Part shown: positions 43,215-51,722 of the stretch, in pieces
Numbering within the stretch: the stretch's first letter is position 1
Layout: each line of letters opens with the position of its first letter
NCBI RefSeq assembly: GCF_010686685.1
Contig: NZ_JAAGWD010000002.1
Coordinates: forward strand, 124,001-188,000
Source: Pontibacter burrus
GTDB taxonomy: Bacteria; Bacteroidota; Bacteroidia; Cytophagales; Hymenobacteraceae
Reading direction: 5' to 3'
Length of the DNA stretch: 64,000 nt
Made by a program: the position numbers and the translations under genes
Notes under the pieces: model-generated
The model's input: the letters and a program-made list of their open reading frames with translations, nothing else
What the model was told of the DNA's origin: nothing
The model's database searches: none

Positions 43215-44114
43215 ATGCAGATAGGACTGATTGGATTAGGGAAAATGGGCTATAACCTGGCCCTGAACCTGCGCGACCACCAGCATGAAGTAGTAGCCTA
43301 CGACATTAATCCGGAAACACTAGACCAGGCTGCAACGGAAGGAATTAAAACAGCCTATACCATACCTCAGGTAGCAGAAAAGTTAACCGGGCGCAAAGTT
43401 ATCTGGATCATGGTGCCAGCCGGCGACCCAGTAGATGCCGTGATCAAACAACTGCTTCCTAATCTGGCTCCAAACGACATAATCATAGACGGTGGCAACT
43501 CAAACTATAAGGATTCTATAGTTAGAGCAGAAAACCTCAAGGTCAAGCAACTTTACTTTCTGGATTGCGGCACAAGCGGCGGGTTAAGCGGCGCCCGCAA
43601 TGGTGCCTGTACCATGGTTGGCGGCGACCCCGCTGCCTTTGCTTATTGCGAACAGATTTTCAAAGATATTTCGGTGGAGAACGGTTACCTGTACACCGGC
43701 AAGCCTGGCAGCGGACACTTTGTAAAGATGGTGCACAACGGGGTGGAATACGGCATGATGCAGGCCATAGCAGAAGGGTTCGAAGTACTGCACAAAAGTG
43801 ATTTTGGTCTTGATTACAAAGAAGTGGCCCGTGTCTGGAACCATGGCTCGGTAGTGCGAAGCTGGCTGATGGAACTGGTAGAAAACGCTTTCAATAAAGA
43901 CCCGGATTTGTCAACTATAAAAGGTATCATGCATTCGTCTGGCGAAGGAAAATGGACCTTGGAAACCGCTTTGGATATGCAGGTGCCTACACCGGTAATT
44001 GCGCTCTCTGTGCTGATGCGTTACCGCTCTTATGAAGCTGATACGTTCTCGGGTAAAGTAGTGGCAGCCTTACGAAACGAGTTTGGCGGGCACTCGGTAG
44101 AGAAAGCAGATTAG
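43215..44114 (+). CDS. gnd: 6-phosphogluconate dehydrogenase, decarboxylating (short form)
   Basis: A 299-residue member of the short GndA/YqeC-type group, which oxidises and decarboxylates 6-phosphogluconate to ribulose 5-phosphate. Motifs are the dinucleotide fold IGLIGLGKMGYNLALNL, WIMVPAGDPVDAVI, DGGNSNYKDS, the LDCGTSGGLSGARNGACTMVGG segment and the catalytic Lys in GSGHFVKMVHNGVEYGMM. It is about 170 residues shorter than the common form, as expected for this group. It probably forms an operon with the upstream gluconokinase. Its stop overlaps by four bases the stop of the converging beta-barrel gene. Confidence 0.9.
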   Translation: MQIGLIGLGKMGYNLALNLRDHQHEVVAYDINPETLDQAATEGIKTAYTIPQVAEKLTGRKVIWIMVPAGDPVDAVIKQLLPNLAPNDIIIDGGNSNYKDSIVRAENLKVKQLYFLDCGTSGGLSGARNGACTMVGGDPAAFAYCEQIFKDISVENGYLYTGKPGSGHFVKMVHNGVEYGMMQAIAEGFEVLHKSDFGLDYKEVARVWNHGSVVRSWLMELVENAFNKDPDLSTIKGIMHSSGEGKWTLETALDMQVPTPVIALSVLMRYRSYEADTFSGKVVAALRNEFGGHSVEKAD

Positions 44115-44773
44115 AAAGCATAAGCCAGGAACATTGACGCATTGATTGTGGCCATGCTTTGTTTGTAAGTTGCGTTGCTTCCCTGCACTTCAAATACCGG
44201 TCTGGTAGCGAATACTCCTGTCTCTAGGCCAATGCTAAACCTGCTATAGTTTTGCTGAAAACCGGCGTGCAACCCGTAAGCTGGCGCTACACCGTGATCT
44301 GGTGCCCGGTATATCGTACCGAACGAGGTATCTACCGTTACAGATGCCCGCCTGCTGAAAGCCACTCCCAAAGAACCTCTCAGATATAAAGTGTTTAAGC
44401 CGGCCTGGTGCTGGTAATACAGGTCAGCCAAGGTAAACACCGATTGCCATGGTTCGCTATCCGTATGGAGCACCAGTTCATCTCCTTTCGGAGCAAACTT
44501 ATCTAAATTAAACGGATTACGTCTTAAAGCAAAAGTGCCGCCGACTGCCCAGTTATCCTTTATAGTTCGGGCATAGTTCACCTGTAGCAGAGGACCTGAG
44601 ATGGCAAAAGGCGGATATTCCTCGTCAAAGCTTTTGCTCTTAAAACTACCTGTAGGGATGGCGCCACCAAACTGTACACGAATGGTAGAACTATAGTTCT
44701 GCTCGTCTTGTCCGAACGCTGTAAAACACAACACTAGCAGCAAAGTAGTACTGATCAATTTTCTCATAGCCAT
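44111..44773 (-). CDS. outer membrane beta-barrel protein
   Basis: A 220-residue exported protein with a signal peptide (LISTTLLLVLCFTAFG) and a run of amphipathic strands (YSSTIRVQFGGAIPTGSF to the C-terminal INASMFLAYAF). The final aromatic residue is the usual outer membrane insertion signal. It resembles the Bacteroidota 'outer membrane beta-barrel' proteins of unknown specificity. It lies 3 bp after a lipoprotein gene, so they form a two-gene operon. The start could be either of two ATGs two codons apart. Confidence 0.82.
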   Translation of the reverse strand: MAMRKLISTTLLLVLCFTAFGQDEQNYSSTIRVQFGGAIPTGSFKSKSFDEEYPPFAISGPLLQVNYARTIKDNWAVGGTFALRRNPFNLDKFAPKGDELVLHTDSEPWQSVFTLADLYYQHQAGLNTLYLRGSLGVAFSRRASVTVDTSFGTIYRAPDHGVAPAYGLHAGFQQNYSRFSIGLETGVFATRPVFEVQGSNATYKQSMATINASMFLAYAF

Positions 44774-44776
44774 TTT

Positions 44777-45490
44777 TTAGAAGGAAAGCTGATGATGCAG
44801 GTTCTGTCCCGGAGTTAACCTTACTACCTCATTGGTAGTCGTTTCAACACCATTTTTCCGACGAACAGTGCGGATAATGACATCTTGGTTAGCGGCTACT
44901 AAAATGGCTGCTTCCGTGTTGCGGATATCCATGGAAACGGTCGGGATGCAATTGGGGGCCGGACCCGCTTCGCCATAATCAAATATTGCACTTACCAGCA
45001 TAGCATCTCCTGTGCTCATGGCGCTGGTGTTTAGTGCTTGTAAGTAAAGAGATGCTCTGTGTGGCAGATTATAGTTTACAATAATGGTTGTATCGCGGGA
45101 TAGTTTGTCGTAGGTCAGCAGGTGCTCGTAAAATCTGCAACCCAGGTATTTGCTCTGGTCTATCTGGGCATTAACAACAAAAACACCGTTGTTATAGTCT
45201 CTTACGAGTTCGTCCTCCCGCAACAGAAACCGCAGCTCGAAATTACCATTGGCATCGGTGGTGGTAATGGCTTTGCGGCGCAACAAACTCGAAAATATAT
45301 CTCTGGTTACCCAATTTACTTCCAGTTTTACGCCTGCCAGCGGTGTGCTTCTGTCGTCGGTGGTAAGTTTGCCTTTAATTACGGTGCAGGAGCCCGGGCA
45401 GTGTTTGCTTATAAAATCATCGGTTTGGGTGTGGCAGCTGCTGAGCAAAAGCAGCAGGAGGGGAAGGAGCAGGAATAGCTTGTTTTTCAT
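44777..45490 (-). CDS. lipoprotein with a carboxypeptidase-regulatory-like domain
   Basis: A 237-residue lipoprotein. The signal ends in LLSSC (Cys about 19), followed by a carboxypeptidase-regulatory-like/transthyretin fold (TVIKGKLTTDDRSTPLAGVKLEVNW, then ITTDANGNFELRF). A later beta-rich domain is of unknown type. Such lipoproteins in Bacteroidota often accompany outer membrane proteins; here the beta-barrel gene follows at 3 bp. A role in the outer envelope, possibly surface exposed, is inferred. No enzymatic motif is visible. Confidence 0.8.
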   Translation of the reverse strand: MKNKLFLLLPLLLLLLSSCHTQTDDFISKHCPGSCTVIKGKLTTDDRSTPLAGVKLEVNWVTRDIFSSLLRRKAITTTDANGNFELRFLLREDELVRDYNNGVFVVNAQIDQSKYLGCRFYEHLLTYDKLSRDTTIIVNYNLPHRASLYLQALNTSAMSTGDAMLVSAIFDYGEAGPAPNCIPTVSMDIRNTEAAILVAANQDVIIRTVRRKNGVETTTNEVVRLTPGQNLHHQLSF

Positions 45491-45552
45491 ATTTATCCAG
45501 TGGGAAAGAACAACTCTGGTTAAATATAATAAATATCAGGAGATTGTAATAC

Positions 45553-45834
45553 TTACTTTAACAGATCCTGATGCTGCGGGTTATTTTTGATATACTTAGC
45601 TACGGCTGGGCAGGAGGCAATTACAAGATAGCCGTTATCCCGGGCAAAGCACAGGCCATGTTCAATTAACTTCTGCGCAATGCCTTTACCGCGCGCCGAT
45701 TCGGGTACGAAAGTGTGGGTAAAATCTATTTCCTGCTCGGTAGGGCGGGAGTAGGCCAGTTCGGCTTCTTCGTCGGCGCCTAACACAACTGTAAACTGCT
45801 GGTATTTTTCTTCGTGCTTTACCTGTATCTCCAT
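45553..45834 (-). CDS. small GNAT-family N-acetyltransferase (YjdJ-like)
   Basis: A 93-residue minimal GNAT domain. The acetyl-CoA pyrophosphate loop is RGKGIAQKLIEHGL, followed by ARDNGYLVIASCPAVAKYI, and the N-terminal part has the usual beta strands. Length matches the YjdJ/NATD1-like small acetyltransferases rather than full GNATs. The substrate is unknown. It is in the same orientation as a second, larger GNAT gene starting just upstream. Confidence 0.82.
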   Translation of the reverse strand: MEIQVKHEEKYQQFTVVLGADEEAELAYSRPTEQEIDFTHTFVPESARGKGIAQKLIEHGLCFARDNGYLVIASCPAVAKYIKNNPQHQDLLK

Positions 45835-45887
45835 CCGAAAAATAAACTATAGTTTATAGTTATAAAACAGGCAAACCAGAACAAAAG

Positions 45888-46340
45888 TTATGCGCCGGGC
45901 AGCAGCATTTTTATGTGGTCAATGCCATCTTCGTCGTATACATCGCTGCACCGTACAAATCCGAACTGTTCATAAAACTTTTCGGCGTATAGTTGAGCCC
46001 CGATCTTAATGGGCCCGCTTCCGAAAAGCCTGCGACACTCTGCTATCGAATAAGCTACCAGTTCTTTTCCTGCGCCCGTACCGCGTACTTTCATGCTGGT
46101 TACAATCCGGCCGATAGACATTTCAGGATAACTCAGGCCCGTTGGCACCAGACGGGAACAGGCAACTATAGTTTGCCCCTCGTAATACAACACATGGTGG
46201 CATTGCTGGTCTTTGTCATCCTGGTCCAGGAAAACACAGTTCTGCTCTACTACAAATACTTCGCTGCGTAGCCGCAGCATGTCGTAAAGTTCGGTGTTGG
46301 TAAGGTCATTAAAATGCTTGCAGATTCTGGTAAATGCCAT
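45888..46340 (-). CDS. GNAT-family N-acetyltransferase (ElaA-like)
   Basis: A 150-residue GNAT. Markers are the LYDMLRLRSEVFVVEQNCVFLDQDDKD segment typical of ElaA-like proteins, MSIGRIVTSMKVRGTGAGKELV (the acetyl-CoA loop) and QLYAEKFYEQFGF. The family acetylates small molecules or proteins of unknown identity. It has a short spacer to the next GNAT gene and a TATCTTTA-like box upstream on the minus strand. Confidence 0.85.
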   Translation of the reverse strand: MAFTRICKHFNDLTNTELYDMLRLRSEVFVVEQNCVFLDQDDKDQQCHHVLYYEGQTIVACSRLVPTGLSYPEMSIGRIVTSMKVRGTGAGKELVAYSIAECRRLFGSGPIKIGAQLYAEKFYEQFGFVRCSDVYDEDGIDHIKMLLPGA

Positions 46341-46554
46341 CTATAGTTGCTCTTTCTTAAATCAGGTGTAAAGATAGGGCTTATGCACTAATTTATGCTT
46401 GCCAAATTGAAAGCGATGCTTCTACAGGCTGATCAATAAGGTCAGCAGTTCGTTTGGGTTTGTTTACTAAGTTCCATAGTTGCTATAGCATAACTATTTA
46501 TAGTTTATGATAGCTTCATATAGAATTCTACATCAACTATAAGCATTTATAACT

Positions 46555-47030
46555 ATGGAAAACAAACAGAAAAATGCAGTGGCAAAGCTGGTGCTTTTGT
46601 TGCTGCTTTGCTTGCCGGCCTTAGCTTTTGCCCAATCAGGAAACACGCTACAACGAAAAACAGCTGCCGAAGGCGATACCATTTGGGTAGTAGTTAACCA
46701 CAAAAACCCGACAAGCGGGCACAGTTCGAGAAGTTTATTTACGAGACTTTCTGGCCAGGCTCCGGTAAGTTAACCTCCAATGCGCAGCGCGCCTTTACGC
46801 ATACCCGCGTACTGAACCCGGCAGGCCCCGAAGAAGATGGCACTTATACTTACATTTTTCTGATGGACCCCGTATTAGAAGGAGAGGACTATGTGATTGA
46901 GAGCCTGTTGCGGAAAATGTACCCGCGTGCACAGGCCGATGCATATTACAAAACTTACCTAGAGTCGCTGGCAAGAGATGGAACGCACTATAAAATGCTG
47001 CAATCAAAATTCTGGGGTACGCCAAAATGA
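46555..47030 (+). pseudogene. exported protein gene broken by a single-base frameshift
   Basis: The frame from ATG 46555 encodes a signal peptide (LVLLLLLCLPALAFAQ) and VVVNHKNP, then shifts at about 46709-46712. From there the +1-shifted frame reads on as KRAQFEKFIYETFWPGSGK and continues to a TGA at 47028-47030, with a sensible sequence (TYTYIFLMDPVLEGEDY, KMLQSKFWGTPK). One missing base at CCC|GACAAG would join them as NPDKRAQFEKF. The full product would be about 158 residues, secreted, with no domain I recognise. A sequencing error in this G/C run is as likely as true decay. Confidence 0.75.
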
Positions 47031-47075
47031 AATAAAATTGTACATTTACAAAGACTACTATTACACACATGTGGT

Positions 47076-47516
47076 ATGGAACACCTATTCGATACGAAAG
47101 TGATGCCTGAACTTGTACTGGAAAACGAGTTTGTCAGCATTACTTTCTTTGAAGCCGAATCTCTTATCTTATTAAAATGGAAAAGACAGATTGATTTCGG
47201 GGAGAGAAAGGAAATATTTCTGTGGGCTTATCAGTTTTCGAAAGACAGAAAGGTGAAAAACTGGCTGATCGATGATGAGGAAATTTACATTATTACCACA
47301 GAGGAAAGAAGCTGGGTAGAAAACGAGTGGACAGAAATAGTAGCAGACTCCGGCATAGAAAAGATTGCAGTTTATGTGCCCGAAGAAGCCTATAGTGTGA
47401 TCAACACAAATACGGACTTCACTAAAAATGCACAGCATAACTATAAGCAGCACGGCATAACAGAGCATGAAGTGTTTACAGATTATGGTGTTGCTCTAAT
47501 GTGGCTCCGGTCGTGA
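47076..47516 (+). CDS. conserved hypothetical protein (STAS/SpoIIAA-like pattern)
   Basis: A 146-residue soluble protein. The opening LVLENEFVSITFFEAESLILLKWKRQ, a central WAYQFSKDRKVKNWLIDDEEIYIIT and the later IEKIAVYVPEEAYSVINTN are consistent with a STAS/SpoIIAA-like alpha/beta fold that is widespread in Bacteroidota. No catalytic motif is visible. The gene is followed by a strong terminator and appears monocistronic. Function unknown. Confidence 0.7.
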   Translation: MEHLFDTKVMPELVLENEFVSITFFEAESLILLKWKRQIDFGERKEIFLWAYQFSKDRKVKNWLIDDEEIYIITTEERSWVENEWTEIVADSGIEKIAVYVPEEAYSVINTNTDFTKNAQHNYKQHGITEHEVFTDYGVALMWLRS

Positions 47517-47540
47517 GGAACATATAATTAAAAACAAAAA

Positions 47541-47566
47541 GCCCTGCAGCTATCACACTGCAGGGC
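47541..47566. terminator. bidirectional terminator, 9-bp GC-rich stem
   Basis: GCCCTGCAG (47541-47549) and CTGCAGGGC (47558-47566) with an 8-nt loop, preceded by an A-run and followed by a T-run, between converging genes. Confidence 0.9.
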
Positions 47567-47591
47567 TTTTTTATTCAGGTAACTATAGTTG

Positions 47592-49781
47592 TTACTTTTT
47601 AGAGCTACTGGTCGGTACCGGGAAACCGCGGTCACGCATCAGCGCGTCTATTTTGGCATCGCGGCCACGGAATTTGCGGTAAGCATCTGCTGGATCCATG
47701 GCGTTGCGCGGAGCAAACAGGTATTTCACCAGCTTATCAGCTACTTGCTTGTCGTAGAATCCGCCTGGTGCTTCTGCAAAAGCTTCGGCAGCATCCGAAG
47801 TCAGTACATCAGCCCACAGGTAACCGTAGTAACCGGTAGCATAACCCTCGCCAGAGAACACGTGCGTAAAGTGTGGTGTGCGGTGACGCATCACGATTTC
47901 CTTCGGCATGTTCAGTTTGGTCAGTGTCTCGCGCTCAAACTTGTCCGGGTCCAGGTTGGTCGGGTCGGCCAGGTGCAGGTGCATGTCCATTAGCGCAGAT
48001 GCCAGGAACTCGGTCGTAGCAAAGCCCTGGTTAAACGTAGCAGCCTTTTCAATTTTGGCTACCAGTTCTTTCGGCATTGGTTCGCCGGTCTTGTAGTGCT
48101 TCAGGAATTGGTTGATCACACGGTCAGTCGACAACCAGCGCTCCAGCAACTGCGACTGGAATTCAGTATAGTCACGCACGCCGCTGTTTAGTGTCGGGTA
48201 CTTCACGTTAGATGCCAGGAAGTGCAGCGCGTGGCCGAACTCATGGAAGAACGTCTCTGCATCATCCCATGATACCAGCACAGGCTCGCCTGGAGCAGGT
48301 TTTACAAAGTTGGAGTTGTTAGAAGAAAGAACAGTCTTCTTGCCATCAAAAGTGGTGTGGGCACGGTAAGTAGTAGCCCATGCGCCGGAGCGCTTACCCT
48401 GGCGTGCAAACGGATCAAGATACCACAGACCAATGTGTGCGCCTGTTGTCTTGTCTGTCACTTCCCAAACTTTCACATCCTCATGGAAAACCGGCACAGA
48501 ACCTTCCGGAACCGGCGTGAACTTGAAGTTGAACAACTCACCGGCAGTATAGAAAATAGCCTGCGTCAGGTTGCCCAGCTCCAGGTACTGCTTTACCTCA
48601 TCAGAGTTCAGGTCGTATTTGGCCTGGCGTACTTTCTCGGCATAGTAGCGGTAATCCCACGGCTCAATCGTTATTTTAGCTTTGCTTGTTTTGTTAGCAA
48701 TTGCCTGCATGTCGGCTACTTCCTCTTTCGCTCTGGCAATAGCAGATGGCCAAACAGCCAGCATCAGGTCCATAGCAGCCTGAGGTGTTTTAGCCATGCG
48801 GTTTTGCAGGCGCCACTCGGCAAAGTTATCGTAACCCATCAACTGCACGCGCTCACGGCGCAGTTGCAGGATTTTGGTAATGTTGGTGTTGTTATCACTC
48901 GCATCGCCGTTGTCGCCTCTTGAGTAATAGTTTTTCCATACTTTCTCACGCAAGGCACGCTCGTCTGAGTAGGTCAGGAACTGGTCCATGCTGGAGCGGG
49001 TGTTGGTGATGGCATATTTGCCTTCCTGGCCGTTATCAGCAGCAGCTTTGGCAGCGGCTTTCACAAACGACTCTGGCAGGCCGCCCAACTGGTCTTTGGT
49101 AATGTAAACGATATACTTTTCTTCGTCGGCCAGTACGTTGTTCGAGAAGGCAGTATAAAGTGACGAAAGCTCTTTGTTGATCTCAGCGTAACGCTGCTTT
49201 TTCTCAGGGCTCAGGTCAGCGCCTTCCATAGCAAAGTTCTCGTACACGAGTTGCACCACGCGCTGCTGGTCTGCCGGAAGCGGGTTTTTCTGTGCGTTTT
49301 CGTATACGGTTTTAATGCGCTGGAAAAGCTTTTCGTTCTGCGAGATCTTCGAGTTAAATTCAGAGATCTTAGGCGCTAATTCAGCCTGAATTTTTCTGAA
49401 CTCTGGAGTAGATACGTTGCTGCCCCAGATGCCATAATAAGTGAACACGCGGCCAAGTTCTTCGCCTGCTCTTTCCATTTCCTCGATGGTGTTTGCAAAG
49501 GTGGCAGGCTGCGGGTTATTGGCAATGGCTTCAATTTCGGCCAGGTTCATCGCCATTGCTTTTTCCATGGCAGGTTTCAGGTCGGCCAGGTTCATTTTAT
49601 CGAAGGCTGGTACGCCGCCGTAAGGTCCGGTCCATTCTTTCAGGAGCGGGTTGGTTTCGGTCTGTGCCTGTTCCATGGTAGTCTGCTGCGATTGCTGTGT
49701 AGGTGCGGTGCTGCAACCGGCAAGCGCAAGCATGGCTGCTAACCCCGTCGCTTTCCCGGTTCTGGATATTTTGTTGATCAT
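47592..49781 (-). CDS. dcp: M3-family peptidyl-dipeptidase, lipoprotein form
   Basis: The start is ATG 49781 (MINKISRTGKATG), giving 729 residues; it provides a lipoprotein signal ending in LALAGC. The gluzincin domain contains HEFGHALH with the third ligand downstream, and the C-terminal YLWADVLTSDAAEAF block is typical of Dcp/oligopeptidase A. The enzyme removes C-terminal dipeptides or cuts short peptides in the periplasm. Length and motif order match Bacteroidota Dcp. It converges with the hypothetical gene at 47076 across a strong terminator and is probably monocistronic. Confidence 0.92.
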   Translation of the reverse strand: MINKISRTGKATGLAAMLALAGCSTAPTQQSQQTTMEQAQTETNPLLKEWTGPYGGVPAFDKMNLADLKPAMEKAMAMNLAEIEAIANNPQPATFANTIEEMERAGEELGRVFTYYGIWGSNVSTPEFRKIQAELAPKISEFNSKISQNEKLFQRIKTVYENAQKNPLPADQQRVVQLVYENFAMEGADLSPEKKQRYAEINKELSSLYTAFSNNVLADEEKYIVYITKDQLGGLPESFVKAAAKAAADNGQEGKYAITNTRSSMDQFLTYSDERALREKVWKNYYSRGDNGDASDNNTNITKILQLRRERVQLMGYDNFAEWRLQNRMAKTPQAAMDLMLAVWPSAIARAKEEVADMQAIANKTSKAKITIEPWDYRYYAEKVRQAKYDLNSDEVKQYLELGNLTQAIFYTAGELFNFKFTPVPEGSVPVFHEDVKVWEVTDKTTGAHIGLWYLDPFARQGKRSGAWATTYRAHTTFDGKKTVLSSNNSNFVKPAPGEPVLVSWDDAETFFHEFGHALHFLASNVKYPTLNSGVRDYTEFQSQLLERWLSTDRVINQFLKHYKTGEPMPKELVAKIEKAATFNQGFATTEFLASALMDMHLHLADPTNLDPDKFERETLTKLNMPKEIVMRHRTPHFTHVFSGEGYATGYYGYLWADVLTSDAAEAFAEAPGGFYDKQVADKLVKYLFAPRNAMDPADAYRKFRGRDAKIDALMRDRGFPVPTSSSKK

Positions 49782-50004
49782 ATTTAGTATGTTGTTGGTA
49801 TGGCCATGCACAATAGGCACATGACTTAAAGCAGCACAAGATACAAAAAACGTGCTGAAATGCCGCAGTTATCAGCAATTGCCTTTGGTTTGCCTGTTGC
49901 TGCAAACTATAGTTTTACTGGTGCAGCAACTATAGGAACAATGATTTACATCATAGGTGCTAAACTATAGTTTCCGGAAATTGGGCTGTTTTTAACAAGA
50001 GCAA

Positions 50005-51042
50005 ATGCAACAACATACATACAACAAAGCCATGGTGTGGTGGCTGGCAAGCGGTATAGTGCTGATACTGGCCATGGTGGTAGTAGGAGGCATAACCAGG
50101 CTGACAGGTTCGGGCTTGTCTATAGTTGAATGGAACCTGCTGTCGGGCACGTTGCCGCCACTTACCGAAGCAGCCTGGGCGGTTGCTTTTGAGAAGTACA
50201 AGCAGTTCCCGGAATACCAGAAACTTAACTATAGCATGACGCTAGAGGGGTTTAAGCAGATCTTTTGGTGGGAGTACCTTCACCGGCTACTGGGTCGGGT
50301 AATAGGCGTTGTGTTCATCGTTCCGTTCCTGTATTTCTGGGCAAGTAAGCAGCTAACAGGCAGGTTACTGAAAAGGTTACTGTTTATCCTTCTACTGGGC
50401 ATGACACAGGGCCTGATGGGCTGGGTGATGGTAAAGAGTGGCCTGGTAGATAACCCGCATGTGAGTCACTACCGCCTGGCAGCGCACCTGTTACTGGCTG
50501 TTGCGCTCATCAGTACAATCCTCTGGACTATAGCTGACCTTGTTACCGTGCAGACTTCTGAGAGCAACTATAGCAGCGGCCTGAAACGCTTATCTGTGCT
50601 GGTTGTGTCCGTGCTTTTGGTGCAACTTGTACTGGGTGCTTTTGTAGCTGGCCTGAAAGCAGGCTTTTCCTATAATACCTATCCGCTGATGAACGGTGAA
50701 TTGCTGCCTTTTTTTCTCCGCGACCATCTCACATGGGCCAATTTCCTGGAAAACGGTGTGTTTGTGCAGTTTCTGCATCGCTGGTTTGCTATGGTAGTAG
50801 TTGTGGTAGTATTGGCAATCTGGTTCAAAGTGCGCAGGGTTCAGCTCTCATCAGCTACCAAAACTATAGCTATATTGTTGGTTTTTATAACGTTTCTGCA
50901 GGTAGGGTCAGGTATAGTTACATTGCTGTTTGCTGTGCCGGTTAGCCTTGGCGTGCTGCACCAGGTAATGGCTATAGTACTTTTTGGGCTGGGAATACTG
51001 CTACTGCACCAGTTACAGAGTCGCAGCACCAGGTTTGTATAA
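50005..51042 (+). CDS. ctaA: heme A synthase, CtaA/COX15 type
   Basis: A 345-residue, eight-helix membrane protein that converts heme O to heme A for cytochrome oxidase. Conserved motifs are GGITRLTGSGLSIVEWNLLSG, the haem-binding His in EYLHRLLGR, HYRLAAHLL, QFLHRWFAMVV and VLHQVMAIV, and MGWVMVKSGL. The Bacteroidota/alphaproteobacterial layout is present. No other cytochrome oxidase genes are nearby, so it is encoded apart from the oxidase. Confidence 0.93.
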   Translation: MQQHTYNKAMVWWLASGIVLILAMVVVGGITRLTGSGLSIVEWNLLSGTLPPLTEAAWAVAFEKYKQFPEYQKLNYSMTLEGFKQIFWWEYLHRLLGRVIGVVFIVPFLYFWASKQLTGRLLKRLLFILLLGMTQGLMGWVMVKSGLVDNPHVSHYRLAAHLLLAVALISTILWTIADLVTVQTSESNYSSGLKRLSVLVVSVLLVQLVLGAFVAGLKAGFSYNTYPLMNGELLPFFLRDHLTWANFLENGVFVQFLHRWFAMVVVVVVLAIWFKVRRVQLSSATKTIAILLVFITFLQVGSGIVTLLFAVPVSLGVLHQVMAIVLFGLGILLLHQLQSRSTRFV

Positions 51043-51291
51043 TAAGAAGATAACTGCTAATGCCGGAAATGCTGCTTGGTGCCAGCACTATAGTTGTCAG
51101 GTATTGCCACAGTAATGCCTTTAAGTGGTAAATATTAACACAGGGTGTTTAGTGGTATACCTGGGAAAAGAGAACTATAGTTTAAGGGCAGAACACAACT
51201 ATAGAATAGGTAGCTTGTATTATACCGGGAAGGGTTAAAAACGCATATACTTATAGCAGTTGTTTTATGTTCCCTCTCGTATAGTAGGTAT

Positions 51292-51540
51292 ATGGACCTA
51301 ACCCTGTTCAATACATATTCTATTGCAGCACGATTCGAAATAGTCTGGGAGTTGGGGACTTTTGTAGCTTACCATGGGCGCAGAGGTTACCGCATCGAAC
51401 TCTACGACTTAGGCAACTTTCAGGCTGAGTTGTGGTATAACCCCGAAACCAATGTGCTGGCACTGGCACGCGGGTACATAAGTAAAAAAGCCCTGGATCC
51501 CTATCTCGACCAGATCAACCTACACGAACTTTTTAATTAA
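51292..51540 (+). CDS. small conserved hypothetical protein
   Basis: An 82-residue soluble protein (FNTYSIAARFEIVWELGTFVAYHGRRGYRIELYDLGNFQAELWYN, ending LHELFN). The pattern of short strands and one late helix suggests a compact alpha/beta domain. No motif is recognised. It lies in the same direction as the large NIT-type kinase gene, 180 bp upstream of it, and may belong to the same regulatory unit, although the spacer is long enough for a separate promoter. Confidence 0.65.
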   Translation: MDLTLFNTYSIAARFEIVWELGTFVAYHGRRGYRIELYDLGNFQAELWYNPETNVLALARGYISKKALDPYLDQINLHELFN

Positions 51541-51722
51541 ACTGCTGCATGCAAAGGCTGTTCTTTTATACCGCGCCCCACAGCGGCACCTGTCTTGTTT
51601 TATAGGATAACTTAACTACAGAACATTAAACTAAAGCGATACTTGTGCAGCATACATGCCTGTAATTTGCATAGCTTTTTATAATTTGCAGATTAAACAA
51701 ATTTGCTGCCCTCTATCAAACT

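Noticed and set aside
47076-47516. Extending the frameshifted gene at 46555 into the next gene
   Set aside because: The shifted frame ends at a TGA at 47030 and the gene at 47076 has its own ATG and unrelated sequence.
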